Source: Chalciporus piperatus (Eukaryota > Basidiomycota > Agaricomycetes > Boletales > Boletaceae). From it: a stretch of DNA of 30,393 nucleotides. The stretch spans positions 1 to 30,393 of the forward strand of contig JBBPTG010000273.1 of the NCBI GenBank assembly GCA_038093975.1, read 5' to 3'. The notes under the pieces were generated by a model. It ran no database searches, had not been told where the DNA came from, and saw only the letters and a list, made by a program, of their open reading frames with translations. The first letter of the stretch is position 1. Each line of letters opens with the position of its first letter. Shown piece after piece: positions 17,960-25,818 of the stretch. Position numbers and translations under genes: made by a program.

Positions 17960-18251
17960 CTTCGCATACATCCTCGTATCTCACAGGAATCGTCCAGTAG
18001 CACTACCTACTCCTCCCCCTTCCCCTGTTGTATCACAAGCAGAGTTAGAAGTAGACGAAGAATCGGTACCAGGATTAGTAGAGTCTGATAGTGAAGACGA
18101 AGGAGGACTAAGAGAAACAAACGTACCAGGAGTGCAGCTGTACTATCCCGCGCCTCATTCCATCAGAAGAAGCATTCCACCGCCACCTTACCAGAGAAAC
18201 GCCCCTGCTTCGTTATCAGGAGAAACCCTTGAAGGATCTCAGGAGATCTGA
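17496..18251 (+). CDS. pre-gag ORF B, overlapping ORF A in the +1 frame, hydrophobic segment
   Basis: Opens after a TAG at 17493-17495 and runs to 18251 without any ATG; near-cognate candidates are ACG at 17499 and TTG at 17511. From the TTG it is 246 residues. It has a hydrophobic region of about 40 residues (VLLAALAALSLSSLLG ... FLLLSYLIFGHVIL) likely to span a membrane once or twice, then an acidic, proline-rich tail (LVESDSEDEGG, RRSIPPPPYQR). PPPPY and PTPPPSP could bind WW or SH3-like domains. In the part not shared with ORF A the two copies differ by few residues and one codon indel, so the frame is constrained. Function unknown. Confidence 0.6.
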   Translation, partial: PTPSALKNYSTVPPPFPEPQPRSRSPLIGQPSTRIFLLFNTNSPLESLVVRKVSAALSITRLYPWQVRSRFERTLTIGYVNADEATGYLEVSLRTPVLVLRREYQPRVLLAALAALSLSSLLGRFAQFSLQAFLLLSYLIFGHVILSDDLRVTFDFAYILVSHRNRPVALPTPPPSPVVSQAELEVDEESVPGLVESDSEDEGGLRETNVPGVQLYYPAPHSIRRSIPPPPYQRNAPASLSGETLEGSQEI

Positions 18252-18313
18252 AATAATAATAAAAAAAAAAAAAAGAAATCTAGTTTTACTCCTTTCATTC
18301 TAGTGCATCAAGA

Positions 18314-19513
18314 ATGTCGGTTCTCGCCCCAGACTTAGCAGCGGCCTTAACAGGCATTCTCGGACATCGTGACGCGTCCATACGGGATCTTGGAACGCAG
18401 TTGAGACTCGCGTTAGAAACAATGACGGATCAGCTTACCAACGCTCAGAGGATAAATCAAAATTTAAGCAATAACGTCTTGCAGCTTGAAGCGCAAGTAC
18501 AAGCCATTCAAGTGCCTGGTGCAATACCAGCTCCTACGGTCGGACCTAGCGGACCTAAGCTATCCAAAATCGTCAAAGATCCAGGAGACTATGACGGATC
18601 TAGAGGAAGGAAGTTCGAAGAATGGTGGACAAGAGTCCGTGCATGGATAGATGAAAACAACACCGTATTAACCGGAATGACGGCGATCAGAGCTATCCTT
18701 AGTCGAATGACAGGAGGAGACACCGCTACTTTCTCACGAGCCATGACACATGACATCTTGGAAAATGGAACCACGTATACTTCCGCCGAGTTCCATAAAC
18801 GAATCACCGATCAATTCCGCTCGGGTAACGAAGTGGAATATCACCGCAACCAGATCAAGAATCTGAAACAAGGCAAGATGTCTATGGAGAAATTCCTTAC
18901 CACGTTTCAGACTCACCGCCTTATGGACGATTGGGATGATCCAAGACACATCGAACTCCTAGAGCTAAACGCAGATCCAGAAATCACACATCGGATCTTA
19001 ATGGAGAAAGGACGACTCGACAAATATGACACATACGTCGAAGAACTACGCCTCCTTGCAGGAAGGAAACAGCTTATCTCCATGATCAAGACAGGAACCG
19101 CAGGTGATACCCCGCGATATAAATATACCAACACAGGCACACAACCAGGTCGTGGTGCCCCAATGGATATAGGTTCCGCCGAAATCGAAGAAGGAGAAAT
19201 CGTGGAAGAAGAAGAAGCACCAGCTGTCATAAAGGCGGCCACAAGCAATTCCAAAGAAAAGAAGCAAGGAAATTGCTGGAACTGTGGGAAACTGGGACAC
19301 CCGAAACAGCAGTGTCCGGTACCTAGTACCAAATGCAAGAATTGTGGTTGGTCCCGAGGCGAACACAAACGTGCCTGCAAACTTCAGAAGAGACAGGTGA
19401 GAGAACTGTCTACCGAATCTAGCACTCTTGAAGGCCGTTCATTCGACGAAATGAAGGCTTACTTCTACGATATGAAAGATATCGAAATGAAGGGAAAAGG
19501 CAAAGCGGCCTGA
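18314..19513 (+). CDS. gag: Gag polyprotein, gypsy
   Basis: 399 residues. The start ATG at 18314 is the first ATG downstream of the LTR promoter. Residues 1-75 form a coiled-coil-like N terminus (LRLALETMTDQLTNAQRI), followed by the retrotransposon capsid region (KFEEWWTRVRAWIDENN, FRSGNEVEYHRNQIKNLKQG, MSMEKFLTTFQTHRLM). An acidic linker (EIEEGEIVEEEE) precedes a CCHC zinc knuckle CWNCGKLGHPKQQC (near 19273) and a second, atypical cysteine motif CKNCGWSRGEHKRAC. Gag packages the RNA into particles. A pyrimidine tract with CTAG sits 10 bp before the ATG and could act as a splice acceptor. Pol is reached by -1 frameshift just before the stop. Confidence 0.93.
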   Translation: MSVLAPDLAAALTGILGHRDASIRDLGTQLRLALETMTDQLTNAQRINQNLSNNVLQLEAQVQAIQVPGAIPAPTVGPSGPKLSKIVKDPGDYDGSRGRKFEEWWTRVRAWIDENNTVLTGMTAIRAILSRMTGGDTATFSRAMTHDILENGTTYTSAEFHKRITDQFRSGNEVEYHRNQIKNLKQGKMSMEKFLTTFQTHRLMDDWDDPRHIELLELNADPEITHRILMEKGRLDKYDTYVEELRLLAGRKQLISMIKTGTAGDTPRYKYTNTGTQPGRGAPMDIGSAEIEEGEIVEEEEAPAVIKAATSNSKEKKQGNCWNCGKLGHPKQQCPVPSTKCKNCGWSRGEHKRACKLQKRQVRELSTESSTLEGRSFDEMKAYFYDMKDIEMKGKGKAA

Positions 19514-19535
19514 ATGATCTGGGCAAACGGACCGC
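19492..19535 (+). promoter_or_regulatory. -1 programmed frameshift signal between gag and pol
   Basis: Heptamer GGGAAAA (19492-19498) stands in the X XXY YYZ phase of gag (aaG GGA AAA). After a 6-nt spacer, GCGGCC (19505-19510) pairs with GGACCGC (19529-19535, one bulged A), and the gag stop lies in the loop. The pol frame is open across this point in exactly the -1 frame. Both copies keep the site. Confidence 0.72.
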
Positions 19536-22500
19536 AACTAACTCGTTAGGAAAATCTGTAAACTATTCACACAGTCAAACGGGGTCTCATGTTGATCATG
19601 AGCTTGGCCTGGACTCTAGTCAGGTGCTTAATTCCGTTTCCATAATCCGATATCTTTCCGAAAACCCACTGGCAGGACCACGTTTCATTCGCACAACAGA
19701 CCGAGAATTGAAACTATCTACTTCCATCGCTTCGCAACGACTCCCTTCTGCTTTCACACGAGCAGAGGCACTCTTTGATTCAGGAGCTAACGCTATCTTC
19801 GTTGATCGGAGATGGGCTGATAAAATCAGATTACCCCTCGTGCAACTCAGACATCCACTTACGGTATACAACGTGGACGGAACCCATAACTCCGCTGGAC
19901 AGATAACACACTGTGCGGAAATCATTATCCATTTCAACGGACATCGTGAGAAGGCCATTGCGGAAGTCACTGACCTCGGAAAGAATCAGGTGATACTAGG
20001 TTACGCATGGTTGAAGCAACACAATCCGGAGATAGATTGGAACAAAGGAACGGTCCACATGACACGTTGTCCTTGGTCTTGCTCCGTCTTACGAGATAAA
20101 CCACCATTCGCACGCCAACTTGATGATGAAGAACGAAACTCTCTTCGTCATATCAACGCCGCAAAGAGGGAGGTACCTGAACCAAAAATGGAAAAGACTC
20201 CGGAAGAACTTGTTCCAAAAGAATATCACAAGTATATTCACCTGTTCAAGAAAAAGGAATCTGAACGCATGCCAACCCGTAAGTCGTGGGATCATGCAAT
20301 TGACTTGAAAGACACCTACAAGCCGAAAAAGGGCCGTCTTATCCCACTCTCTGTCACGGAACAAGAAGAAGTCAGCGCATTCATTGATGATCAGCTCAAG
20401 AAAGGATACATTCGTCCTTCCAAATCTGAGCAAACTTCTCCCGTGTTCTTCGTTCCTAAGAAAGATGGCAAGAAACGCATGGTTCAAGATTACCGTTATC
20501 TGAATGAACATACGGTGAAAAACAACTACCCGCTACCCCTCATTTCCCAACTGGTTGATAAACTGAAAGGCGCAAAACTGTTTACCAAAATGGACTTGCG
20601 CTGGGGATACAACAACATCCGCATCAAAGAAGGCGATGAATCTAAAGCCGCATTCATGTGCTTCCGTGGCGCCTTCGAACCCTTGGTCATGTACTTCGGA
20701 TTATGCAATTCTCCTGCGACATTTCAAACCATGATGAACGACATCTTCTCGGATATGGAAGACGCCGTTGTTGTCTACATTGATGACATCATGATCTTTA
20801 CCAAATCCGACGACCCTGCTGTCCATGCCAAAATAGTCAGAGAAGTTCTTCGTCGCCTAGAAGAGAATGACCTCTTCGTCAAACCAGAGAAATGTGTCTT
20901 CCATACCAAAGAAGTAGAATTCTTGGGAATGACAATTACTCCCGAGGGAATCAGGATGGATGACGATAAGGTCAAGGCAATCACCGAATGGCCAACTCCG
21001 ACAAATGTCAGAGGTGTCAGAAGCTTCCTTGGGTTAGCAAACTTCTATCGCCGCTTCATTCAGGATTACGCCCAAGTGGCTAGACCCTTGAATGACCTTA
21101 CCAAGAAGGATACGAAATTCGCATGGGAAGATGCGCAGAAGAACGCTTTCAACATGTTGAAACAGAAGTTCATCACCGCTCCCATACTCGCCTTCCCAGA
21201 CAATGACAAACGCTTCCGTCTAGAATCGGATGCATCTAATTATGCCACGGGTGCTGTTCTATCTATAGAACAAGGAGACAAATGGCATCCCGTCGCATTC
21301 TCTTCCCATTCCATGTCACCGGAAGAACGCAACTATCCTATCGCGGATAAAGAGATGCTAAGCGTGATCAGAAGTCTAGAACAGTGGAGACATTATCTGG
21401 AAGGCTCCAAGCACGAGTTTGAAATTTGGAACGATCACGCGAACCTTCAGTTCTTCATGACTCGGCAAGATCTAAATCGTCGCCAAGCACGTTGGTCTCA
21501 ATATCTTAGCCGATTCAATTTCAAATGGTTACACAAGGCAGGTTCCCAAATGGGGAAAGCCGATGCCTTATCAAGAAGAGAAGATCATGCAATCGGTATC
21601 GAAACAGATAACAAAGCTGTCCTGGTGATACCTCCGGACAGAATAGCTGCCACGTCAACGGTTCAACTCTCAACCGATTCCGATTTGATCAAGAACAAAA
21701 TCAGAAAAGCAACCTTCAAAATACGTGAGACAGAAGTCATGAAACTCTGTAAGGAACACGGCATTTGTGAAGAGTCTGATGGAATTCTGATTGACAAGAA
21801 AGGAAAACTATACGTTCCTGAAGAAGAAGATCTCCGCATGGAGATTATTCGACTTCATCACGACACGCCCGTTGCCGGACATCCCGGATATGAAAAGACG
21901 ATTGAACTGCTACAGCGCAGTTACGCCTGGCCAGGAATGGCTACGCTCGTAAAAGAATACGTTTCACGCTGTGACAGATGTGCACGTTTCAAAGGGATAA
22001 ACTATGCTCCTTCTGGAAAACTCCGCCCCCTTGAAGTTCCGGATCTTCCCTGGGAACATATCTCTGCAGATTTCACTACCGACCTGCCACTCTCGAATGG
22101 ATTCGATTCTATTCTTGTCGTAGTCGACAGATTCTCCAAAGAAGTCGAATTCATTCCCTGCAACAAGACAGTCACCGCTCTCGACACCGCCCGTCTTTAC
22201 CTAACCCATGTATGGAAACATCATGGACTTCCTAAAACCATCATATCGGACCGAGGTCCGCAATTCGCATCTCAAGTGATGAAAGACATATGCAAACGTC
22301 TTGGCATTACGCCCAAACTCTCCACCGCCTTTCATCCCCAAACTGATGGACAAACCGAACGTATGAATCGAGATCTACAACAATATCTCCGTCTATTCAC
22401 GTCAGAAAAACAAGAAGAATGGACTGATTGGTTGCCAATTGCGCAATTCTCATACAACTCGAAGAAGCAAGCTTCTACATCCAAGGCACCTTTCAACGTC

Positions 22501-23232
22501 ACGCACACATATTCCCCGAGAATGGGTATAGAGAATTACACTTCTAAAGCACCCGCTGCTACGGACTTCGTTGACACGCTTGCCAACACGTTGAAAGAAA
22601 CCAAGGATAACATAATAGAAGCTCAGAAGCGTATGAAGGCGCAAGCTGACAAACACCGCTCTGAATCGCCATCTTACGAGATTGGTCAGAAAGTCTGGCT
22701 ATCTACAGCTAATCTCCGCCTGGCGCAGAGATCTAAGAAACTTTCCCCACGATGGTTGGGTCCTTACGAAATCACAACCCTGATTGGTCGGAACGCACTA
22801 CGTTTGAAGCTTCCGCGTACCATGAAAATTCACCCCGTCGTTAATGTTTCACGTGTCAAACCATATAAGGACAGGTTACGGAAGCAAACCGTTGACAAGC
22901 CTGGGCCTGTGATGGTGACAGAAGACAGAGATGATGAATATGAGGTGGATTACATCGTTGATTCTCGTTTACAGGGAAAAACCCTGAAATACCTCGTGCA
23001 CTGGAAAGGCTATGCGGAATCTGATCGGACATGGGAACCAAAATCGAATCTGAAGAATGCACAGGATGCAATAAGGGAATTCAACAAGATACACCCGTCC
23101 GCTCCACGATTCCTTCGCATGTCACGGAGTCTATTCGAGTCACTATTCCAGCCGTATGACAACTTAACGAGTCAGGTGGATGATGGACAAATCAACTGGT
23201 TAAATACCGTGCCGGATACCGAAAAGGTATAA
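19498..23232 (+). CDS. pol: Pol polyprotein with chromodomain, expressed by -1 frameshift
   Basis: An open frame of about 1244 codons from the slip site. It has no ATG near its start, consistent with expression as Gag-Pol. Domains in order: aspartic protease (ALFDSGANAIFVD, near 19775); reverse transcriptase (VFFVPKKDGKKRMVQDYRYL; catalytic VVVYIDDIMIF near 20776); RNase H (RLESDASNYATGAVLS; KADALSRRED); integrase with HHCC zinc finger (HHDTPVAGHP ... CDRC, near 21855-21980) and D, D, E residues in SADFTTDL, ISDRGPQFAS and DGQTERMNRD; then a C-terminal chromodomain (EVDYIVDSRLQGKTLKYLVH, WKGYAESDRTWEP, near 22940-23090). The chromodomain places it among chromoviruses, whose integrases are guided to modified chromatin. 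All catalytic residues are present. Confidence 0.95.
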   Translation, partial: RQSGLNDLGKRTATNSLGKSVNYSHSQTGSHVDHELGLDSSQVLNSVSIIRYLSENPLAGPRFIRTTDRELKLSTSIASQRLPSAFTRAEALFDSGANAIFVDRRWADKIRLPLVQLRHPLTVYNVDGTHNSAGQITHCAEIIIHFNGHREKAIAEVTDLGKNQVILGYAWLKQHNPEIDWNKGTVHMTRCPWSCSVLRDKPPFARQLDDEERNSLRHINAAKREVPEPKMEKTPEELVPKEYHKYIHLFKKKESERMPTRKSWDHAIDLKDTYKPKKGRLIPLSVTEQEEVSAFIDDQLKKGYIRPSKSEQTSPVFFVPKKDGKKRMVQDYRYLNEHTVKNNYPLPLISQLVDKLKGAKLFTKMDLRWGYNNIRIKEGDESKAAFMCFRGAFEPLVMYFGLCNSPATFQTMMNDIFSDMEDAVVVYIDDIMIFTKSDDPAVHAKIVREVLRRLEENDLFVKPEKCVFHTKEVEFLGMTITPEGIRMDDDKVKAITEWPTPTNVRGVRSFLGLANFYRRFIQDYAQVARPLNDLTKKDTKFAWEDAQKNAFNMLKQKFITAPILAFPDNDKRFRLESDASNYATGAVLSIEQGDKWHPVAFSSHSMSPEERNYPIADKEMLSVIRSLEQWRHYLEGSKHEFEIWNDHANLQFFMTRQDLNRRQARWSQYLSRFNFKWLHKAGSQMGKADALSRREDHAIGIETDNKAVLVIPPDRIAATSTVQLSTDSDLIKNKIRKATFKIRETEVMKLCKEHGICEESDGILIDKKGKLYVPEEEDLRMEIIRLHHDTPVAGHPGYEKTIELLQRSYAWPGMATLVKEYVSRCDRCARFKGINYAPSGKLRPLEVPDLPWEHISADFTTDLPLSNGFDSILVVVDRFSKEVEFIPCNKTVTALDTARLYLTHVWKHHGLPKTIISDRGPQFASQVMKDICKRLGITPKLSTAFHPQTDGQTERMNRDLQQYLRLFTSEKQEEWTDWLPIAQFSYNSKKQASTSKAPFNVTHTYSPRMGIENYTSKAPAATDFVDTLANTLKETKDNIIEAQKRMKAQADKHRSESPSYEIGQKVWLSTANLRLAQRSKKLSPRWLGPYEITTLIGRNALRLKLPRTMKIHPVVNVSRVKPYKDRLRKQTVDKPGPVMVTEDRDDEYEVDYIVDSRLQGKTLKYLVHWKGYAESDRTWEPKSNLKNAQDAIREFNKIHPSAPRFLRMSRSLFESLFQPYDNLTSQVDDGQINWLNTVPDTEKV

Positions 23233-23292
23233 GAGACTGATGTTTGACGGTCTTCACTCTCACGGTTTCTCTTCCACAAACCACCATCACCA

Positions 23293-23859
23293 ATGGATCT
23301 GAACGACGTCTACGCTTGGGAGAGTGTCCTCCGCGACATCTTCATTCGAAACTTTACTCGGGATCGAGGCAACTTCGTCCTCTCCCTCCTCTTTGTAATC
23401 TTCGTCATCTGCAACGGTTGGATCCTCCGCATGCTCATCCCCTCCCTCCTCGCTTTCATCGCCATCGTCGTCATCACCATCGCCATTCAGTACCTCATGT
23501 TCGCTCGGATGATCGTGACTAGACGGTCCACATCTATTGAGGTTAACTGGGACTGGACGACAAGGTGGATGAAGATCGTCGTATGGCACCCGGATCTGAG
23601 CAAGTGGGACAACGTAGTAGAGGTACAGCAAGAGAATCCTGATCAGCAGGAATGGCCCACAAATTGGCCTGATCTCGCTCAACCTCCTATTCCCGACCCT
23701 GCACTCGTAGGTGCTCCCCACCCTATTCCTGTCGACGAGAACGATGGTAACCCATTCGAACCACCAGTAACCTGGACAAACAACAACCTTCAGGTCGCTG
23801 CTGCTCCGCCAGCAGATGGAGTACCGTGGATGAATCAAGGTCCACTCGTCGAAGTCTGA
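23293..23859 (+). CDS. 3' ORF with two membrane helices, unknown, env-position
   Basis: 188 residues starting with ATG 60 bp after the pol stop. Residues 28-49 (VLSLLFVIFVICNGWILRML) and about 50-72 (PSLLAFIAIVVITIAIQYLM) form two strongly hydrophobic segments. The rest is soluble, with tryptophans (VNWDWTTRWMKIVVWHPD) and a proline-rich acidic tail. No signal peptide of the usual kind and no cleavage site are visible, so it is not a classical envelope protein, but its position after pol is that of env-like ORFs. It ends 34 bp before the LTR. The minus strand is open over the same stretch, which I regard as a shadow. Its expression route is unknown (subgenomic RNA or re-initiation). Confidence 0.65.
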   Translation: MDLNDVYAWESVLRDIFIRNFTRDRGNFVLSLLFVIFVICNGWILRMLIPSLLAFIAIVVITIAIQYLMFARMIVTRRSTSIEVNWDWTTRWMKIVVWHPDLSKWDNVVEVQQENPDQQEWPTNWPDLAQPPIPDPALVGAPHPIPVDENDGNPFEPPVTWTNNNLQVAAAPPADGVPWMNQGPLVEV

Positions 23860-23880
23860 TCATCTAGGAATACGATCCAT

Positions 23881-23890
23881 AGAGAGGGGG
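23881..23890 (+). promoter_or_regulatory. polypurine tract
   Basis: AGAGAGGGGG, three bases before the 3' LTR, where plus-strand DNA synthesis would be primed. Confidence 0.8.
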
Positions 23891-23893
23891 TAG

Positions 23894-24370
23894 TGTTACG
23901 AACGCTCCATTTCCTTAACCTAATCATTCCTACATTCCATTACGCTTACTAGGTTTCTCTTCGTTTCGTGGACTTAGTCGTTTCACTTTCTCTTTTGTTA
24001 TCTTATCTTATCGCATCACGTGACTTACTTACATAAGCTAGGTCTAGACCTTCGCTTACTAACTGATGACTCACCGCTCACTCGTCAGCATCAGTCAGCA
24101 TTACTCACCATATGACTCACGCTTACTCATTCCGCAGTAGAGCTAGTTACGCCATTGGCTAGTAGTCAGTATGAGTCATACCCAGTCACCTACGATAAGG
24201 TTTAGCCACAACATGTACAAACATTGACAATAGTATATAAACCCGGGTCGACAAGCACTGGACTCCCCAGTCTTGTTCTCCTGGAGTTTCCTCATCGAAC
24301 CTCAGCCAAGTACATCGGCTCGCTATTGTCTAGTGTGAGTCTTAGCTCTTAGTTGAGTTGAGTCGTTTCA
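23894..24370 (+). repeat. gypsy 3' LTR
   Basis: 477 bp, TGTTACG..GTTTCA, matching the 5' LTR with about a dozen differences. TATA box and downstream start region are conserved. It is directly joined to copia coding sequence at 24371, and its last base forms the A of an in-frame ATG. Confidence 0.95.
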
Positions 24371-25818
24371 TGTTCCGCATCAAACGCGATCAGAACGGCA
24401 TGATCGAACAATACAAGGTCCGGATTGTTGCTCGAGGTTTTACCCAGCGCGAAGGAGTTGACTATCAGGAAGTATTCGCTCCCGTAGCAAACCTCGATTC
24501 CGTCCGGACCATCATTGCTCTTGCCGCGAAGCATAACTTGGAACTGGATCAAATGGACGTTTCCACCGCATATCTCAACGGAGAGCTCGAGGAGGAATTG
24601 TACCTCCTACCTCCGGACGGTGTTCCCATTCCTTCCGGATGCTGTTGGAGACTCAGACGCTCCCTATATGGCCTTAAACAAGCCGGACGTACTTGGAACA
24701 AAATCCTGGACAAAAAGCTTGGAGAACTCGGATTCACCAGACTCGACACAGAGACCTGCCTTTACGTCCTTCGGAAAGACGGACAGGTCTGTTTCCTTGT
24801 TGTGTATGTCGACGACCTTCTCCTTGCAGCCACCTCCAGGGGTTTCATCAACTCCTGTAAGGAGGCCCTTTCCGCTGCATTCAAAATGCACAACCTTGGA
24901 GAAGCCAAGTACATCCTGGGAATCGAAATCCGTCGCGACCGGAAACTCCGCACCATCTCCTTGAGTCAATCCCAGTATGCTCGCACCGTTCTAGAGCGAA
25001 CTGGAATGTCCAACTCTGCTCCCGTCTGGACTCCTATGGTCCATGGCATACATCTCTCTGCGACAGATCCTGAGGACAACACCACGATTCCAGAACTCTG
25101 GATTGAAGGGAAGCTTGTTTCTTACCTTACCGTCATCGGGTCCCTCATGTATCTCATGCTTGGAACACGTCCGGATATCGTGTACACTGTTGGACACCTC
25201 GCCCATTACAGTTCCGCACCCAAGATGTGCCATTGGGAAGCCGCAAAGCGTGTCCTCCGTTACATTCGAGCAACTTCAGACATGGAACTTCGGTACGACG
25301 GAACTGATGTGTCCTTGGATCAGGACTTCCATGGATACTCTGACGCTGGATGGTCGCAGGACCCAGACAACTCCCGTTCCACTTCCGGATTCCTGTTTCT
25401 CAGCAATCGCGGTGCCATTTCCTGGTCCAGCAAACAGCAGAGCATGGTCGCACTGTCTACCACGGAATCAGAGTACATCGGACTCAGTCTCGCTGGACAG
25501 CATCTCGCTTGGCTCCGGACCTTCTTTGCAGAGATTGGACATCCTCAGAAGGGCCCAACAACGCTCAACTGCGATAACCAGGCCGCCATCATCCTTTCCC
25601 GTGATCCTCAGTTCCGAGCTCGAACCAAGCATATCAAACGGAAGTACCACTTCGTCCGGGACGACTTGGTTGCGACCGGAGAAGCCGTTATCCAATATGT
25701 TCCTACTGGGGACATGGTTGCTGACATCCTTACCAAGCCTCTTGTCAGGGAGCAACACTGGAAGTTCGTTCGTGGGATGGGATTACGATTGCGCTCGAGT
25801 GGGAGTGTCAAAATATAG
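24370..25818 (+). CDS. copia reverse transcriptase-RNase H, 5' truncated
   Basis: Ty1/copia Pol C-terminal half, 482 residues from an ATG that spans the LTR junction. The start matches the conserved FRIKRDxxGxIEQYK region; the first catalytic aspartate is in QMDVSTAYLNGELEEELY, and the catalytic pair in VCFLVVYVDDLLLAATS. RNase H shows GYSDAGWSQD, ALSTTESEYIGLS, LNCDNQAAI and HIKRKYHFVRD, and it ends with ADILTKPL before a short tail. The stop at 25816-25818 lies inside the LTR that begins at 25806. Gag, protease and integrase are missing, cut off by the gypsy LTR. The remaining frame is intact. Confidence 0.92.
   Translation: MFRIKRDQNGMIEQYKVRIVARGFTQREGVDYQEVFAPVANLDSVRTIIALAAKHNLELDQMDVSTAYLNGELEEELYLLPPDGVPIPSGCCWRLRRSLYGLKQAGRTWNKILDKKLGELGFTRLDTETCLYVLRKDGQVCFLVVYVDDLLLAATSRGFINSCKEALSAAFKMHNLGEAKYILGIEIRRDRKLRTISLSQSQYARTVLERTGMSNSAPVWTPMVHGIHLSATDPEDNTTIPELWIEGKLVSYLTVIGSLMYLMLGTRPDIVYTVGHLAHYSSAPKMCHWEAAKRVLRYIRATSDMELRYDGTDVSLDQDFHGYSDAGWSQDPDNSRSTSGFLFLSNRGAISWSSKQQSMVALSTTESEYIGLSLAGQHLAWLRTFFAEIGHPQKGPTTLNCDNQAAIILSRDPQFRARTKHIKRKYHFVRDDLVATGEAVIQYVPTGDMVADILTKPLVREQHWKFVRGMGLRLRSSGSVKI
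25797..25805 (+). promoter_or_regulatory. copia polypurine tract
   Basis: Purine-rich stretch ending AGTGGGAG directly before the LTR terminus TGTCAAA. Confidence 0.55.

Larger units (their letters stand above)
16374..24370 (+). mobile_element. complete Ty3/gypsy chromovirus with two AUG-less pre-gag ORFs and a 3' membrane-protein ORF
   Basis: Order: LTR (476 bp), primer-binding site, ORF A and ORF B (overlapping, no ATG), gag, -1 frameshift signal, pol (protease, reverse transcriptase, RNase H, integrase, chromodomain), a 188-residue ORF with two hydrophobic helices, polypurine tract, LTR (477 bp). All frames are open. The two LTRs differ at roughly a dozen positions by eye. The flanks do not match: GGCCG on the left belongs to the DIRS element, TGTTC on the right to a copia gene. 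So there is no target duplication, and the copy is probably a recombinant of two insertions. Confidence 0.93.

Noticed and set aside
23287..23838. Minus-strand ORF of 183 codons opposite the 3' ORF of the gypsy element
   Set aside because: Acidic, Asp/Glu/His-rich composition typical of the antisense of a hydrophobic frame; the plus-strand frame fits the element's orientation better.
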